Positions 1 to 11,914 are shown, counted from the first letter of the stretch. The stretch is DNA of 64,000 bases from Cepaea nemoralis (GCA_014155875.1 JACEFZ010005090.1:496001-560000); one strand, 5' to 3'. The notes: generated from the letters alone by a model not told the origin. Numbers and translations are program-made.

Positions 1-398
1 CATGTAGACCAACCTGTTATGTAGATGGATGACAACACCAAATGCACCAATTTGGAGCATGTGACTGGAAGTGAAACAATAACATTGCTTGCAGGTAGTT
101 CAAGTCAATTACATCACACCGATGTTCGTCTAATAATAGGGAACCTGTCCACACTTAGTTTCTTGTAAACAGTCGCTTGAAACTGTCACTCGTTGGATGT
201 CCCCGCCCTTTATGGGAGGAGTTTCAAATATCGGTTAATAACGTCAAGAATGACATTTAGTTAACTTTTAAATAAAAGGGAAGAAAGTTCTGACATTGCT
301 TGTATTGACAACATCATCTGTTAATTGTTAGTAGTGATCAGGCATTTACTTGTCAGGAGAAAATAATTTTACTCAGGTAGGTAACTATAATGTTTTTT
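1..398. other. Unannotated flank
   Basis: No coding exon, repeat family or structured element was recognised here on either strand. Composition is AT-rich and unremarkable. Confidence 0.5.
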
Positions 399-598
399 CC
401 TCTTCTTCATCCGTTCGCTTGAAATTTTTGTCTACATTTGCAGTGGCGTCTCTTGTATATATTTCATTGTATTTGTTAGTTCACACAACGGTCCCTACAT
501 TTTAACTTCCACTGTTGTTTCTCTAGACCAGAAGGTTTGCCTAGATATGTCGTATTTGGGACAGTTTTACAGTACGCATACTGCTGGTCTGTGCTTAA
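399..598 (-). mobile_element. LINE 3' fragment (RNase H-type family)
   Basis: The minus strand matches, with many substitutions, the 3' end of the RNase H-bearing LINE seen at 55.0-55.6 kb, including its CTT-rich tail (GAA repeat on the element strand). A third copy lies at 46826-47152. This copy is short, frame-broken and non-functional. A SINE-like unit inserted directly beside it at 602. Confidence 0.7.
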
Positions 599-601
599 AT
601 T

Positions 602-963
602 TTGTATACTTATGCTTGCTTGCTTGCTTGTGTTCGTTGGCTTGAGCTCCAACGCGAAGTCCTGTATGTCGGATGAAGGCATCCTATTGTCCAACATCAG
701 TGTGATGTCATACAGGACCTGAGTTTTGCGTGAGTATCCGTTGTCCCATGTCTGGCTTATTGGTGTGCAGACTGGTGGTTCCTCGCCGTACAGGCAGACA
801 CTCTCCGACTTCGGAGGAATCGGCGATCCTACTGACTTTAGCCAGGACCCCGAAGGGACCTGTTGCCCAGGACGCTCGACGAGGACGCGTCAATAGGTCT
901 TGGCCAGTATATAACCCGGCCCTGGTGCCTTGGAAACACCTCTGCGTCCCTTGTATACTTATG
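602..963 (-). mobile_element. SINE-like retroposon, copy 1, with target duplication
   Basis: A 336-bp unit (615-950) is bounded by the 13-bp direct repeat TTGTATACTTATG (602-614 and 951-963). It ends in a GCTT repeat, which on the minus strand is an AAGC-type 3' tail, so the element points left. A near-identical unit lies at 37899-38232 with its own, different 12-bp duplication. I see no tRNA, 5S or 7SL promoter boxes, so its class is open. Short open frames on both strands are not recognisable proteins. Confidence 0.8.
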
Positions 964-1040
964 ATTGCGCCTTAAACTGTGTTCTATTCTAAGCCCTATA
1001 TTGTTCTTGTAATCATTAAGGAAATTCTTCTTAAAGTCGT

Positions 1041-1260
1041 ATGGGGTTGATTATCATGTCCAACCACATCCCACTGTCTCATGTTCTGCCAGTTATTTCT
1101 AATGCTGGTGTTCCTCCATGCCATGATGTGAGACTGCCCCACATCCTCCCTCTTGTTCTCCCCCTGCCTCTCTTCCCCTCCAACTTTCCCGTTGTGAAGA
1201 TTACTCCAGATTTCTCCTTCTCAAGACATGCCCACAGAATATGGACTGTCTTCTTGTCAT
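1041..1260 (-). mobile_element. LINE 3' end fragment
   Basis: Minus-strand translation gives the TTGKLEGKRGRGR stretch followed by a W-H-G motif, typical of the C-terminal tail shared by several LINEs in this window (compare 28020-28200). Frames are broken and only the last roughly 70 codons are present. Confidence 0.7.
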
Positions 1261-1340
1261 GAAAGTAGCCAGTTCTCCTTGAGAGCTACGTTATTTCAAA
1301 ATATTTATATTACTCTTTCTATCCGTCCACGGTGTTCTCA

Positions 1341-1437
1341 CACTCTCATCTCATCTCATCTCATCTCATCTCATCTTGTTCCTCTTGTACCTTGCGGTGT
1401 GGAGATCAAGCATAATGGTGCTCTCACCATTCTATAA
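1341..1437 (-). mobile_element. LINE 3' tail with ATGAG repeat
   Basis: About seven TCATC units are joined to a short unique stretch also found at 12850-12905 and 62085-62157. In all three the LINE 3' end runs into an ATGAG pentanucleotide tail, so this is the same family, inserted on the minus strand. Confidence 0.7.
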
Positions 1438-1551
1438 AACCACATCACCCCCAGCTTTCACATAGTTCTTCATTAGTCTGCTAATTGTTCATGATTCGCC
1501 TCCATATATCAGGATTGGATTAGAATGGCTCTTAAGAACTCTTTTCTTAAT

Positions 1552-1797
1552 GTTTTTTTCCCCCTCGCATATCCCATTACAGGACATCGCTGTCAACACA
1601 AGCACTTTACCGCTGTTGTTGATTTCTTGGCAAAATTACACTCAGTAGTTTGCCATTGCTTTCTGAGCGGCCGGATCACATATCCCGCAAGTAACGGGTG
1701 CGGCGAGAATCGCTACCGATTCTCGCGCAGCTGCGTTTGCTCACGTGGATAAATGGGATTACGGAGAAAGTCGCTAACACCTAGGCCAAGGAGCCCG
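1552..1797 (-). mobile_element. SINE-A copy 1 (full)
   Basis: First of about twelve copies of one SINE family. Read on the minus strand it has a head with TCTCCGTAATC, a central block containing AAGCAATGGCAAACTACTGA, and a 3' block GTGTTGACAGCGATGTCCTG ending in an A-rich tail. The head and body are conserved with 3770-4016, 34960-35188 and 45033-45264. Confidence 0.85.
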
Positions 1798-1929
1798 GCC
1801 TTTTCTCCATTACCATGACAAACATAAATTGCAGACGATATTATTCATATTGTAAAATGTTGCCTTTGTTTGGACAATTCTACATTTATCTCAATACATC
1901 TTCCATTTACTAATATTAACGTGCCCAAA

Positions 1930-2820
1930 TACGAGGGCGAGTCAATAAGTAAGTCACACTGTTCTGTGGGATGGCAGGTAAATGTAGTTGGTGTTTTCTA
2001 CAGGTGTTATTAAGTGAGAGCAACATCGAACTTTATATTCCCGTTCGTCAGGTGGCGCTAGGTGTCTCATGCGCATGCGCAGCGCATAAACAAAATGGCG
2101 ACTCTACTTACGGAGTGTACAACCAAAGAGCAACGTGCTGATATGTTGTTGTTGTTTTTTTTTGGGGGGGGGGGGTGGGGGGGGGTGGCCAAAAGAACTG
2201 TCTGCAAAGGACATTCATCAGGAAAAGCTTCCTGTTTTTGCTGACAAATGTTTGTCCCGTAAAGCGGTAGCATAGCTGGGTAGAAAGATTTTCTCTAGGA
2301 CGCTCTATAATTATTGATGAAATCCGATCTGATCGCCCTGTTGTGATTGCAACAGAAGCATCCGTGCAGCGGGTGGAGGAGATGATTAGAGGTGACAGGC
2401 GAGTAATGATAGATTCTGTAGCATCTGCAATAGGATGCTTACATGGTTCAGCATACAGCATAATGCATGATCGATTGAAATTTCCAGGACCGCTGACTAG
2501 AGGAGTGTTGCTTCTTCATGACAATGCCAGACGACATACAGCTCGGTTAACTCAGGAGAAAATTAACCAACTAAGGTGGGAAGTTCTCGAACATCCACCT
2601 TACAGCCGCGACTTAGGCCTTAGCGATTTCCACCTTTTTGGTCCACTGAAAACTCACCTTGGCGTGAGACATTTCGCGAATGACGCCGAAGTTGAATGTG
2701 AAGTGAAAACGTGGTTTAGAAAACAGAGCACGCAGTTCTATGCAGCCGGTTTGGGAGGACAGATAAAACGATGGGATAAATGCATCAATGTTGGTGGAAA
2801 TTATGTTGAGAAATAAAGGG
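1930..2820 (+). pseudogene. Broken mariner-family transposase element
   Basis: The left part begins with ACGAGGGCGAGTCAATAAG, typical of mariner termini, and an ATG at 2094. The frame is soon disrupted by a poly-T/poly-G tract (2150-2190). From about 2290 the protein shows a SETMAR/mariner-like helix-turn-helix region (VQRVEEMIRGDRR). It then jumps from IMHDRLKF to the catalytic HDNARRHTA segment, so roughly the central third of the transposase is missing. The C-terminal PPYSRDLGLSDFHLFGPLK and the terminal KRWDKCINVGGNYVEK with stop at 2816 are family hallmarks. The usual SPDLAPSD is changed to SRDLGLSD. No matching right terminal inverted repeat was seen. This is a dead copy with an internal deletion. 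Confidence 0.85.
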
Positions 2821-3049
2821 ACAATGTATGTATAAAAATAAACTGGCTTCAAGGTGTTATCATATTTAGTTATTTTTCTACAGCCATTTGTGACTTTCTT
2901 ATTGAATTCCCCCCCCCCCCCCCCTCCCCCCCCCGTACTTCAATACACTGACCGCTTTCAGAATGGTTACATGGACTTCGATGTTGCACTTGGGTATACA
3001 CTATTTCTTTGTAGTAACCATTACTTCTGTTTTTCTTTCTTTTGTTCAG

Positions 3050-3200
3050 ACTAAGTCCTTCGTTTTGACTGTCTGTTGCAATTATATCTTTAATTTTTTT
3101 GTGACTGTTTCATTTTCTGCGACCAAAACCAGGTCTTCAGTATAACGCAGGTGTTTTACATTATGCCCACCAACCGATGGCCCTGGCACGTCTTGTGCGG
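3050..3200 (-). mobile_element. LINE reverse transcriptase scrap
   Basis: Minus-strand frame reads LRYTEDLVLVAENE, a decayed form of the YADD catalytic box (A and D changed). Nothing else of the element is readable nearby. Confidence 0.55.
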
Positions 3201-3755
3201 ATCTCAATATTATTTCTCTGTACAAATTGAACAGATCGGCTGATAATATACAAACCTATCTAATTGCTTGTTTAATGTGTTAAAAAGTTCCCAGTTGGTT
3301 GTCAATTCATATGGCTACGCTTTGTTGCCAGTATATGTTGTTTATTATGCATAGATCTTTACCGCCAGTATTTAAAATTTCCAACATCCTAACCATATCT
3401 TAGTGTTAAACCTGATCAATTGACTTAGTATAGTCACTCGAATCTAAACAAGAAATGAATCATAAATACGCCATTACTGTACAGAATCTATACAATGCAA
3501 TAGAAACACATAGGCAGTATAGACGAACAATCGCAAATGCTAAAGGAGATCTCAAAAGAAATGATATTAGAAATCCACAAAAAAATTAATAATAATAATA
3601 ATAAACAAATGAACAAGGCCGCGAAGAAGAAATGAATGACTGAGAAACTTCTACAACTGAGGGACAGTAGAAGAACAAGTCAACAAAGTCAAGATGGATG
3701 GTAAAGAATACTTACATAAATAGTACAAACATGTAAGGCAATGAATAATGATTGG
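3201..3755. other. Unannotated interval
   Basis: No gene, exon or repeat family was recognised. There is a short AAT repeat near 3590. Confidence 0.4.
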
Positions 3756-3756
3756 C

Positions 3757-4025
3757 TAAATAGTCAGTGGCCGGCTTCCTGGCTTAGAGGTTACTACTTT
3801 TCTCCGTAATCTCGTATACTCTCGTGGTTAACGTGATGACGGTGAGAATCAGCAGTGGTTCGAATCGCATCGGTAACCTATGGGGTATGTGAGCCTGCCG
3901 CTCAGAAAGCAATGGCAAACTACTGAGCGTAATCTTGCCAAGAAATCAACATACAGCTGAAAGATGCTGGTGTTGACAGCGATGTCCTGTAAAGGATATG
4001 CACCAAAAAAAAAAAATAGTCATTG
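3757..4025 (+). mobile_element. SINE-A copy 2 with target duplication
   Basis: A full plus-strand copy with head, AAGCAATGGCAAACTACTGA body block, and GTGTTGACAGCGATGTCCTG followed by a poly-A tail. It is flanked by AAATAGTCA on both sides (3757-3766 and after the tail), a target-site duplication. Confidence 0.85.
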
Positions 4026-4035
4026 ATTTGATAGT

Positions 4036-4445
4036 TTAGTTTAGTTTAGTTTAGTCGAAGGATCAACATCACTGCACACGGGTGCAACCCATAAGTGCTC
4101 CGTTCTCCTCCTAACTCAAACCTGAGTCTGGAGAAACTCAACTCAGTGCACGAACTCCGTAGCACCGACGAGAATCCTGAAATACTTTGGGTAGATATTT
4201 AGCTCGAAATTTTGCCCGGGCAGCGCCGTTAGGCTACTATTTTTCGATTTCCAACTGCCAAGGGATGTTTAACATGCGCTACAATACACACGGGTACACA
4301 CGGGAGTCCGATCTCACTACCCAGAGACCAGGGGAAATTATTACTAGACGTCCACGAGAAAAAATCCCGGTCATCACCGGGGCTTGAACCCGGGACCTCC
4401 AGCACACGAGGCGGACACCATACCTCGAGACCACGCAGCTCCCAA
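4036..4445 (-). mobile_element. SINE-B, tRNA-derived
   Basis: On the minus strand the unit opens at about 4445 with a tRNA-like head: an A-box-like segment near TGGTCTCGAGG and a clear B box in CCGGGTTCAAGCCCCGG. The body runs down to a TAGTT repeat near 4036. The lower part (AGCACGAACTCCGTAG on the plus strand) recurs near 31185. It is a SINE head and not a working tRNA gene, because the cloverleaf does not close. Confidence 0.7.
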
Positions 4446-4769
4446 GATCCAATCACGCAGTGATTGGATATTGAAGAACAACGAGACCACTGTAGTTATT
4501 GTCCTATTATGTCTGGTAACTTTTCTTCTTCAGGCTCTCAGAGCAATATAATGCAATTGGCCAAAAGTACGTCCTACATTGCGGGTAGGTTTTCCTAATG
4601 TTTTGTTAATGAAAGTTTCCAAGTAAAGGTAACCCATAGCCCAAAAGTGGGTAATATGGACACCACGATGGAGGCCGCAAAACTCACTGTAAGCATAATA
4701 GAATTTTCAGGAGCGATGCTTATATCCTTCCCAGTGAAAGTAAAGGGCCCTTTAGAAGCACTGAGGCTA

Positions 4770-4805
4770 CTGGATCATCATCATCATCATCATCATCACC
4801 ATCAG

Positions 4806-4850
<45 letters not shown>

Positions 4851-4945
4851 TATCATCATCATCATCATCATCATCAACATCAATCATATCATCATCATCA
4901 ACATCATCATCATCATTATCATTATCGTGATCGTCATCATCATAT
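4770..4945. repeat. ATC trinucleotide microsatellite
   Basis: Imperfect (ATC)n with CAC and TAT interruptions. The long histidine frame it creates is not a gene. Confidence 0.95.
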
Positions 4946-4959
4946 AGCAGCTGCTATGT

Positions 4960-5456
4960 AGAACATGGCTCACTTCATGCCCCGCCCACAAGTACCTCAC
5001 CTCTGGCCATTGTTGGTGTGTCATGTACCCCCGTGCCCAAGATGTCTGCACATTCTGATGTCTGTCTTCGTGTTGGTCGACCCAAGCCCCTGCTTCCATA
5101 AACCACGCCTTCCATCACTGTTGTTTCCACACACAGTAACGTCTAATACGGCCAAATATTTCCATTTTCGCGACACGATGCCAGTTATGGACCAGTTTTC
5201 GTTGATGGCCAGATCTTGTAAATAGTCAGTATTTTGGAAGCTCAGTACTGTACTAACTATAGTACACAGGATGTTATAAATTGTAGTCTGTCGGGTCTTT
5301 TCAAGTGATTAAGTTTTTGCGGAACCATCTTTCTGGTTAGGGTTTACAAATTGTGTTGAGCTACCCAAGCTTTTATATTACATTTTATGTTCTACCAGGT
5401 AAACCAGCTGTAATAACTAGTACGTTTCCTGTAAATATACTATTATCATTCGCAGG
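4960..5456. other. Upstream region of Uncx exon
   Basis: Unique-looking sequence directly before the first Uncx coding exon. It ends in a good splice acceptor (CATTCGCAG at 5448-5456), so an untranslated exon and the promoter probably lie further upstream. No TATA box or CpG island was recognised. Confidence 0.4.
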
Positions 5457-7145
5457 CATTAACAATGGCTGACTCGTCCAGCGGACACTCTCCTTTACCG
5501 ACCGCAGGAGCTTCAGCATACAGACACGACTGTGTATATCCATCAAATTATGGCAGTCTTATTCCCCACGTTTCATCTTTACTGGACCCGTATTATTCCT
5601 TGCTCATACATCAACAAATGTGCTTACAAAACGAGCATCACTATTTTCAACACTACCCTTATAAACAACTATCTTACTTGCCGACGTGCGCCAATCGTCA
5701 GTTTCATCAACATGTGCCATCTTTGGTTGAAAGATCGGCCTTCCTTACTCAGGGGAAACCGCTTCTTCTATCCCATACACTTGTCAGAGCTGAACATCTT
5801 CTGACACAACAAACAAAGCATCAATTGTTTCAGCTACCGACGTGCAAGCAGAGGCAGACGGTTGTTGCCGAAGATGTTTCAGACGTCCAGAATTCACACA
5901 CTCCGTGCAAGGCTGCCACAGGTGAAAGCAGCGATGAGCGCCCACAAGCTGCTTTCTTTCAACACGTTAATCTGCTAAACTGTAATTTGTGCCACCAAAT
6001 AATTCTTCCGGAAATCAGCCAAGATGAAAATACACGGTACAGAATGGAACATGATTTAATTGTGAGAACAAGTAAACCAGAGATATCATTACAAGAACGG
6101 AGATACTCCATGGATGACAATATGAATGCAAACCATATTACCGGTGTCCATAAAAATTTATATCCTAGAGACAATGAAGATTACAATTCCTATACACGTG
6201 AATATTTGTTGAACGCCGTGTATCATCGAAATGTACAAAACCCCAGTTCATCACGAACGCAGACAGCTGAAGAGCAAGAAGGATGCTATTTTCAGAACAG
6301 CATGGACAGCTGGGATCACAACATAAACAGGCAGTCTAATCACAATTCTGGACTGGTATCTTCCGAGTCTTTTCCTTTCACAAATCAAACAAAACCGAAG
6401 CATATTGATGAACATGTAGGCACAGAAAGCACTTTCAACTTGTTGAAATGCGAAAAATACCCACCACTCAATCATGCGGAATTGATTTGCAACAAGTATC
6501 GCTCTAATCGTGACTTTAAGCATTCAAATAACACAGACAATAAAATTACGGACACAGACATCGTCAAATCCCACAAGATGCCGAATATTCCATTTTACTA
6601 CAAATGTCAGAAAAACGCGTCATCTTTAGAATACCATACTGACCACGATGATGTCAGAGACACTTCAAATGGTATTTCCAAAAGTTGCAGTAATTCAGTA
6701 TTTAGACCGGTTTATTTGAACGATTGCTCAATCGTAAATTTATCATCAGCATCATCATCATTATCATCATCACCATCACCACCACTATTATCATTAACGT
6801 CATCATTGGAGCAGCAGGCAGCAGACATCCCATCACCAGACAGAGCATATAGAAAACCCAAGTCTGGAGTAAGTTCGGATGAGATGCCAAATAAATGTCA
6901 ACAGATTCAGATCAACCAATCTCTTGACGTCATGACTTCTCCGGAACACACCTATAAGTGTCTTGCAGATGTCAGACTGGTGTTAGCATCCCAGAAGAAC
7001 ACGACAACAGACCATGGGAATCTGACATTTTCAGTTCAACGAATACTGGAAAAGCAGTCCGCAAGTACACACGAAAGAAACGACAATAGAAGCGTTGGAA
7101 CTAATCCAAGTGGTCATTTCACCACCAAGATCAGCGACAAAGTCT
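5457..7145 (+). CDS. Uncx: Uncx/Unc-4 homeobox protein, coding exon 1
   Basis: First coding exon of a nuclear homeodomain transcription factor of the Unc-4/Uncx family; family members act in motor neurons and segmental or neural patterning, often as Groucho-dependent repressors. ATG at 5465 has good context (AACAATGG) and sits 8 bases after an acceptor. The exon gives 560 complete codons and ends at the donor T|GTGAGT, phase 1, which joins exon 2 as TCG (Ser561). The N-terminal region is His/Tyr/Ser-rich, with a serine run near residues 425-450 from an ATC-like tract at 6740-6805. Residues 522-528 (FSVQRIL) resemble an eh1 repressor motif. If unspliced, the frame would stop at 7162 after 565 residues. 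The long pre-homeodomain region is unusual for the family. Assignment of this exon to the homeobox exons rests on phase, order and the eh1 motif. Confidence 0.8.
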
Positions 7146-7399
7146 GTGAGTATAAGTGTTAACTGTCATCTCTCAGCCTTGACCTTCACACCACGTCTCA
7201 GGTTTAGAAATTGCCGGGATCGAATCTCTCTTAGAGGGTTGGGAATGTTGACTGTAACCACTAAGTTCCAATGATGTCACACGTTCTCTCGATCTCTTGA
7301 ATGGTGAACTGGGATCCCAGCTTTTCTTGGATAAAAAATATTTATCAGCATGTCCTCTACAGAACGTTGGAATCAATTCACATGTTTTGGCTGTTTGAG
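7146..7399. other. Start of Uncx intron 1
   Basis: Begins with donor GTGAGT. No repeat family recognised in this first stretch of the 14.6-kb intron. Confidence 0.5.
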
Positions 7400-7470
7400 A
7401 TTCACTAGGTTACTTTTACGTTCAGTAGTTTGTCATTTCTTTCTGAATGACCACCATTAATACCATCGAA
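7400..7470 (-). mobile_element. SINE-A fragment
   Basis: A decayed piece of the SINE-A body (TTCAGTAGTTTGTCATTTCT, corresponding to the AAGCAATGGCAAACTACTGA block). Head and tail are not recognisable. Confidence 0.6.
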
Positions 7471-7804
7471 ATCTATACAAGGCGTTCTACTTAAACATCG
7501 CCTGAAGCTGGTGTTAAATCCAGAGCATTGGTAAACGCATTCTCTGCCCTATGTGTACTCACGAATAACTAGCAGCCAGCCAAAGTTAACGATTAGTACC
7601 CCTACAGCAGTACAGCTCATCAGCGCACTGGATCACCTAAGTCCTGACACCAGTTTGTCAATATTTATGTAGTGAGCAGCTGAAAGTGGTTTGCTTATAT
7701 AGGAAGCAACTGATTGTATTGTTTATGTAGAAAGAAGATGACAAAATAAATAAATACCCCCCCACTTAGATCTGTAAGAAAACAAAGCTGCGCTGATAAT
7801 GTCA

Positions 7805-7935
7805 TGAGAAGGGTCGGAAGCGGGTTAAAAACCTGGCTTAGTCAGATGCGAAAGTGAGGGACAGATTGGCCACCTATTCCACCGTGCACTCAGACCTACA
7901 AAATGTGGTGGCCCTCTCACATTACAGACCCCTAG
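7805..7935 (+). mobile_element. SINE-C fragment
   Basis: Shares the pattern GTGAGGGA..CACCTATTCC..CTACAAAATG with 41900-42000 and 57750-57840, so it is one copy of a third SINE-like family. The tRNA-like head is poorly preserved here. Confidence 0.55.
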
Positions 7936-7994
7936 CCCTAGCAGGATGCTGTTTTATGATACATTGTAATTGTACCTTTTCATTGCATGTAGGC

Positions 7995-8937
7995 ATCTTT
8001 GTGTCAGTAGATAGGTACAAATTATAGACAATCTTTGAAGCTATCTCCTATGCTATATAATATTTACATAGACAGAATATCCAAAGAAGTAAGCCTTAAC
8101 AGAACAGATTCAGAAAATTTCGACCTCTTTACTTCAGATGAAACAACAGATTCGTCCGCAGTAAATGAACTTTTAATTGCAGACGATCAGCGCTTGTTTT
8201 ATAGCGACGAGGGCATGCTACAAAAGTATATAAATAAGCTGAGGTCAACAGGCATTTGATACAACATGAATATAAATAAAGCCAAAACTAAAGTAATGCA
8301 AGTTAGCAGATCTCCTGGTCCACTAAGTATACAGATAAATAGCACATCTCTGAAACAAGTTAAAGAATTCAAATAGTTTGGAAATATGATAACAGAAGAT
8401 GGCAGAATAGGCAAAGACATCGAAATCAGATGTCAAAAAGAAAGTGCGTTTATATATCAACTATCACCAATACTGAAATATCCAAAACATAACTATGTCC
8501 GCTAAAAGACAGATAATAAATAGCATATTCATACCAACCGTATGCTACCGATGTGAAACGTGGACAGTATCCAACTTACACTTAAGCAAACCAACACCTG
8601 TGAGATGAGATGCTTGAGAAGAGCTGACAACTTAACTATCCGAGAGCGAATAAGATGTGATGTTATCAGACAGACAGTGGGATCAACACCTTGTGACTCC
8701 TATTGAAAGACAGAAGATCAAGTGGTTTGGCTATCTCGTTAGAAGGCAACACCATCAACTGCCAGCATTGGCCCTCCGCGAAAGAAGACCTGCTACGAGA
8801 GCAAGAGGACGCCCGAGAAGAAAATGGATTGATGACATCAAAGACATTGTACAATCACACGGAATGACACTATCCAGGGCCACCCATTGGGCGCCGTTGC
8901 GCCAATTATTACTTTCCACGTGGCTTGACGGCAAAAG

Positions 8938-8978
<41 letters not shown>

Positions 8979-8985
8979 ATATTTG
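7995..8985 (+). mobile_element. Degenerate LINE with ATG-repeat tail
   Basis: Reads through RT palm and thumb remnants (KLSPMLYNIYIDRI; ELLIADDQ, a changed YADD box; QVKEFKxFGNMITEDG) with several stops. It ends in a better kept C-terminal stretch, 8657-8944: KWFGYLVRRQHH, RARGRPRRKWIDDI and a W-rich end. The 3' end runs straight into (ATG)n at 8942-8985. 5' truncated and frame-broken. Confidence 0.8.
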
Positions 8986-8989
8986 TGTG

Positions 8990-9640
8990 ATGGTATTGGA
9001 GATTATTGTGCAGATCAGACAATACACATGGGGCAAACACGGCCCGGTATTACATTGGTCGCCTTGTCTTTCCAGACTATTTCAGTGCACGCATGTATTA
9101 ATCTAAATCTGGGTCGTCCCATTTTAGACATGGAACAAATTCTCCTCCTACTGGGCAGATGGAGCCACGGATAACTGTGCTAGGAAGAAAGTGCTGTAAT
9201 GGCTACACTGCCACTAACTGACCATCATGGCGATTATTGTCTCTAGCTCTCAATCTATGCTGTTGAAAGTGATGGATGTGGCAGGATTGGCTGCTACTTG
9301 TAGGGTACAAACACCTTGGGGAACGTGTGTGGATCGCTTGGATAGATCGTCCATGTGTGGGAAACAGAGAGCTGATATGTTATCTTCAACAGCACCTATC
9401 ATTGAATACTAAAGATGAACAGAGGGTAAGTACTTCCGGCTATAAATGTCACCTTATTATATGGTGAAACATCTCTTTACGTATCCTCTTGACGGATCAT
9501 CTTGATGGGTCCTCTAGGTGGGTTTTCTTCATAGATTCACGTTATTACGCTGCTGGAACCTGGGAACTAAGAATTGAACAGATTGCAATCAGGCCATGAG
9601 AGGAGAGTTCCAATGTGTAGATAACCAGTTCACAACAGAG
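8990..9640. other. Unannotated intron 1 interval
   Basis: No repeat family or exon recognised; short open frames have no recognisable protein features. Confidence 0.4.
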
Positions 9641-9644
9641 ACAT

Positions 9645-9672
9645 TAAACACACACACACACAGACACACACA
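9645..9672. repeat. CA dinucleotide microsatellite
   Basis: Short interrupted (CA)n. Confidence 0.9.
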
Positions 9673-9732
9673 TCCTTTGACTCATGCTGGGAGAGGCTGA
9701 GCCCATATAGGCTCGTCGCAAGTGCTCCAGTT

Positions 9733-9928
<196 letters not shown>

Positions 9929-10019
9929 TTTATATCCATCAGGAGCTTGGTGTGGAGCAGACATGGGCGATCATGACTCTCCAATTCTTTCTGCCATCTG
10001 AAACAGGCTGATAGGCTGG

Positions 10020-11085
10020 CAGGGAATGCAACTCTTTGTGCTAGATTTACTGACTATGGGTTATGACTTGGTTATGAAGACAACAACAACCGCCAGAAAT
10101 GGAATTTAACAGACTCTAAAAACGCAGCTTGATGATTTGGATTTCGCCAAAGACATCGCACTTCTGTCGCACACATGTAATACTATACAGGATAAATTAA
10201 TCACTCGTAATGTGAGGTAGCAACAATTAGGTCTAAAAATCACAGGGCAAAGACACAGATAATGAGATTAAACCAAACTAATAACATCCCCAATCTCGGA
10301 GGTCAGCATGGCCGAATGGTTGAGAACGCGCGTTCTTCATCCTCCGGTGTGATGATGCTTAGGTAAGGGGTTCAACCTGTACACCGGGCAGTTGGACTAA
10401 AAGATCATCCCGATCTAATCATACACCTGTCTGAGAAGCAATGTAGACAAAAATGGGGAAATAGACAGCGCTATTAAAATAAGAATACAAAGGCCAGGAG
10501 GAGCATTCAAAAGTGCTAGGGATTTTGTGGAAGTCAAAGGAAGTTAAACTGTGCACCAAACTTAGAATTTGAGACTCCAATATTAAAGCGGTACAAATGT
10601 TTGGGTCAGAGACATGGGAAACTACTAATAGAATTAATAATAAACTATAAACATTCACTATTTAGTGTCTGCGTAGAATAGAGGGACTAAAATGGTGTGA
10701 CAGCATCATCTGTGTGGAGCTGATGGAGAGAACTAAACAAATCCCAGTGAACCAAGGGGTGAGGAACAGACGATGGCGCTGGATAGGACACAGACCGAGA
10801 AATACCCTAGATCAATATAACTAGATATTCTCTTGTTGACACCCACGAGACGAAGGAAATTGTGGGAGACCAAAACAAATGAAGAAGAGAGCTACAGACA
10901 GAGATGAATAATATTGGGAGGACATGTAGGGAGCTGCAGGGGATAGTAACAGATGGGACAGCTGGGCGTGGATTGGTTGAGACGCATATGTCCCAATGGG
11001 GAATACAGGACAGAAGAAGAAGGAGATGGTAAAAATGTAGTAGAGACGGACAGAATATATCAAAGAGCTACCAAACACCCAATAC
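10020..11085 (+). mobile_element. Degenerate LINE with a SINE inside
   Basis: The left part carries the WVMKTTTTARNGI and LDDLDFAKDIALLSHT motifs (the RT YADD box has become FAKD). The right part has the tail LWVRDMGNY-like block, RRWRWIGHRPRNT and a CPNGEYRTEEEG end. Many stops. A relative, also decayed, lies at 33230-34590. A SINE-D copy interrupts it at 10298-10420. Confidence 0.75.
10298..10420 (+). mobile_element. SINE-D, tRNA-like head
   Basis: Good A box (TGGCCGAATGG) and a B-box-like GGGGTTCAACCTG, as in class II tRNAs, followed by CAGTTGGACTAAAAGATCAT. Related copies are at 43617-43905, 63085-63255 and, split, at 34880-35235. It is 3' truncated. Confidence 0.7.
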
Positions 11086-11089
11086 CCTA

Positions 11090-11665
11090 GGGCACATTTT
11101 TAGACGTTATAAACAATACTTTTTATAACGTGTAAATAACAAATTTACATCCGATGCTCAGAAACAATGGTGACTGTTTAGTTAATACAGATCACATGCG
11201 ATAGAAACACATCTTTTGTTTGCTGTGTTCAAGGAACAAATTAATTATTTTCCGATTTTATCAGAAAGAGACCAGATTACAGCTGCTGAATATGAAATAT
11301 TTAATATTTCATCTATCTGTAACCACATCTCTTTTGTACTTCTTGCCGCCGTGAAAATATGAGCAAGGAGTTGTTCCCCGTGGCGGAGATTTACTTCAAA
11401 CTGTTGCATTGATCCATTCCCATTTAAGTCAACCTTCAACTTCATCTTATAAGAACGTGATTTATGTTGAAAGCATTTTACATTCAATTCTTTCGTTTCT
11501 TGCGGAATATATTAATTTAATATATGTATTATGTATTTTTGCTCTTCTTAAATGACGAGGACATTTGCCAAGCAGATTATGTATGACCTTTGATCTCATT
11601 TCTCTTGTGTTTACCTTTGTCATTCTGAACAACTTTATGTCGTCTGCGGCACGTGATTTTGAAAG
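11090..11665. other. Unannotated intron 1 interval
   Basis: AT-rich sequence without recognised repeat, exon or RNA gene. Confidence 0.4.
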
Positions 11666-11669
11666 CTTA

Positions 11670-11912
11670 TATGTAAGGTTTTTCAACCACATTATAAGAA
11701 AACAAAAACCGGAACACGTCGTGACAACCGGAAAGATTTGTGAAAAGAGATTTAGAGAAAGATAGCGCGAGAAGATTATTGCAGTCTTGTGTCATGGCAC
11801 GGAAAGGCGTCAACACATGAATTGATCCATGCCATCGGAGATCGCATTTTGTGGAGAGGCATGATCGCCCAGCCAGCCGACAAGGCACTGAATGATAATG
11901 ATGATAATTTAA
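11670..11912 (+). mobile_element. LINE 3' end fragment
   Basis: Translation in shifting frames gives FFNHIIRKQKPEHVVTTGKI, then CHGTE and a WRGMIAQPADKAL-like end followed by an AATGATG tail. The same 3' end is seen inverted at 20553-20780 and 37650-37885 and in plus orientation at 49685-49925. Confidence 0.75.
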
Positions 11913-11914
11913 TG

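Noticed and set aside
4381..4445. tRNA gene on the minus strand
   Set aside because: A and B boxes present but no closed cloverleaf; it is the head of a SINE. Same reasoning for 10298, 31330, 42890 and 46700.
4647..4961. Long histidine-rich open frame
   Set aside because: Produced by an ATC microsatellite; no splice sites or conserved flanks.
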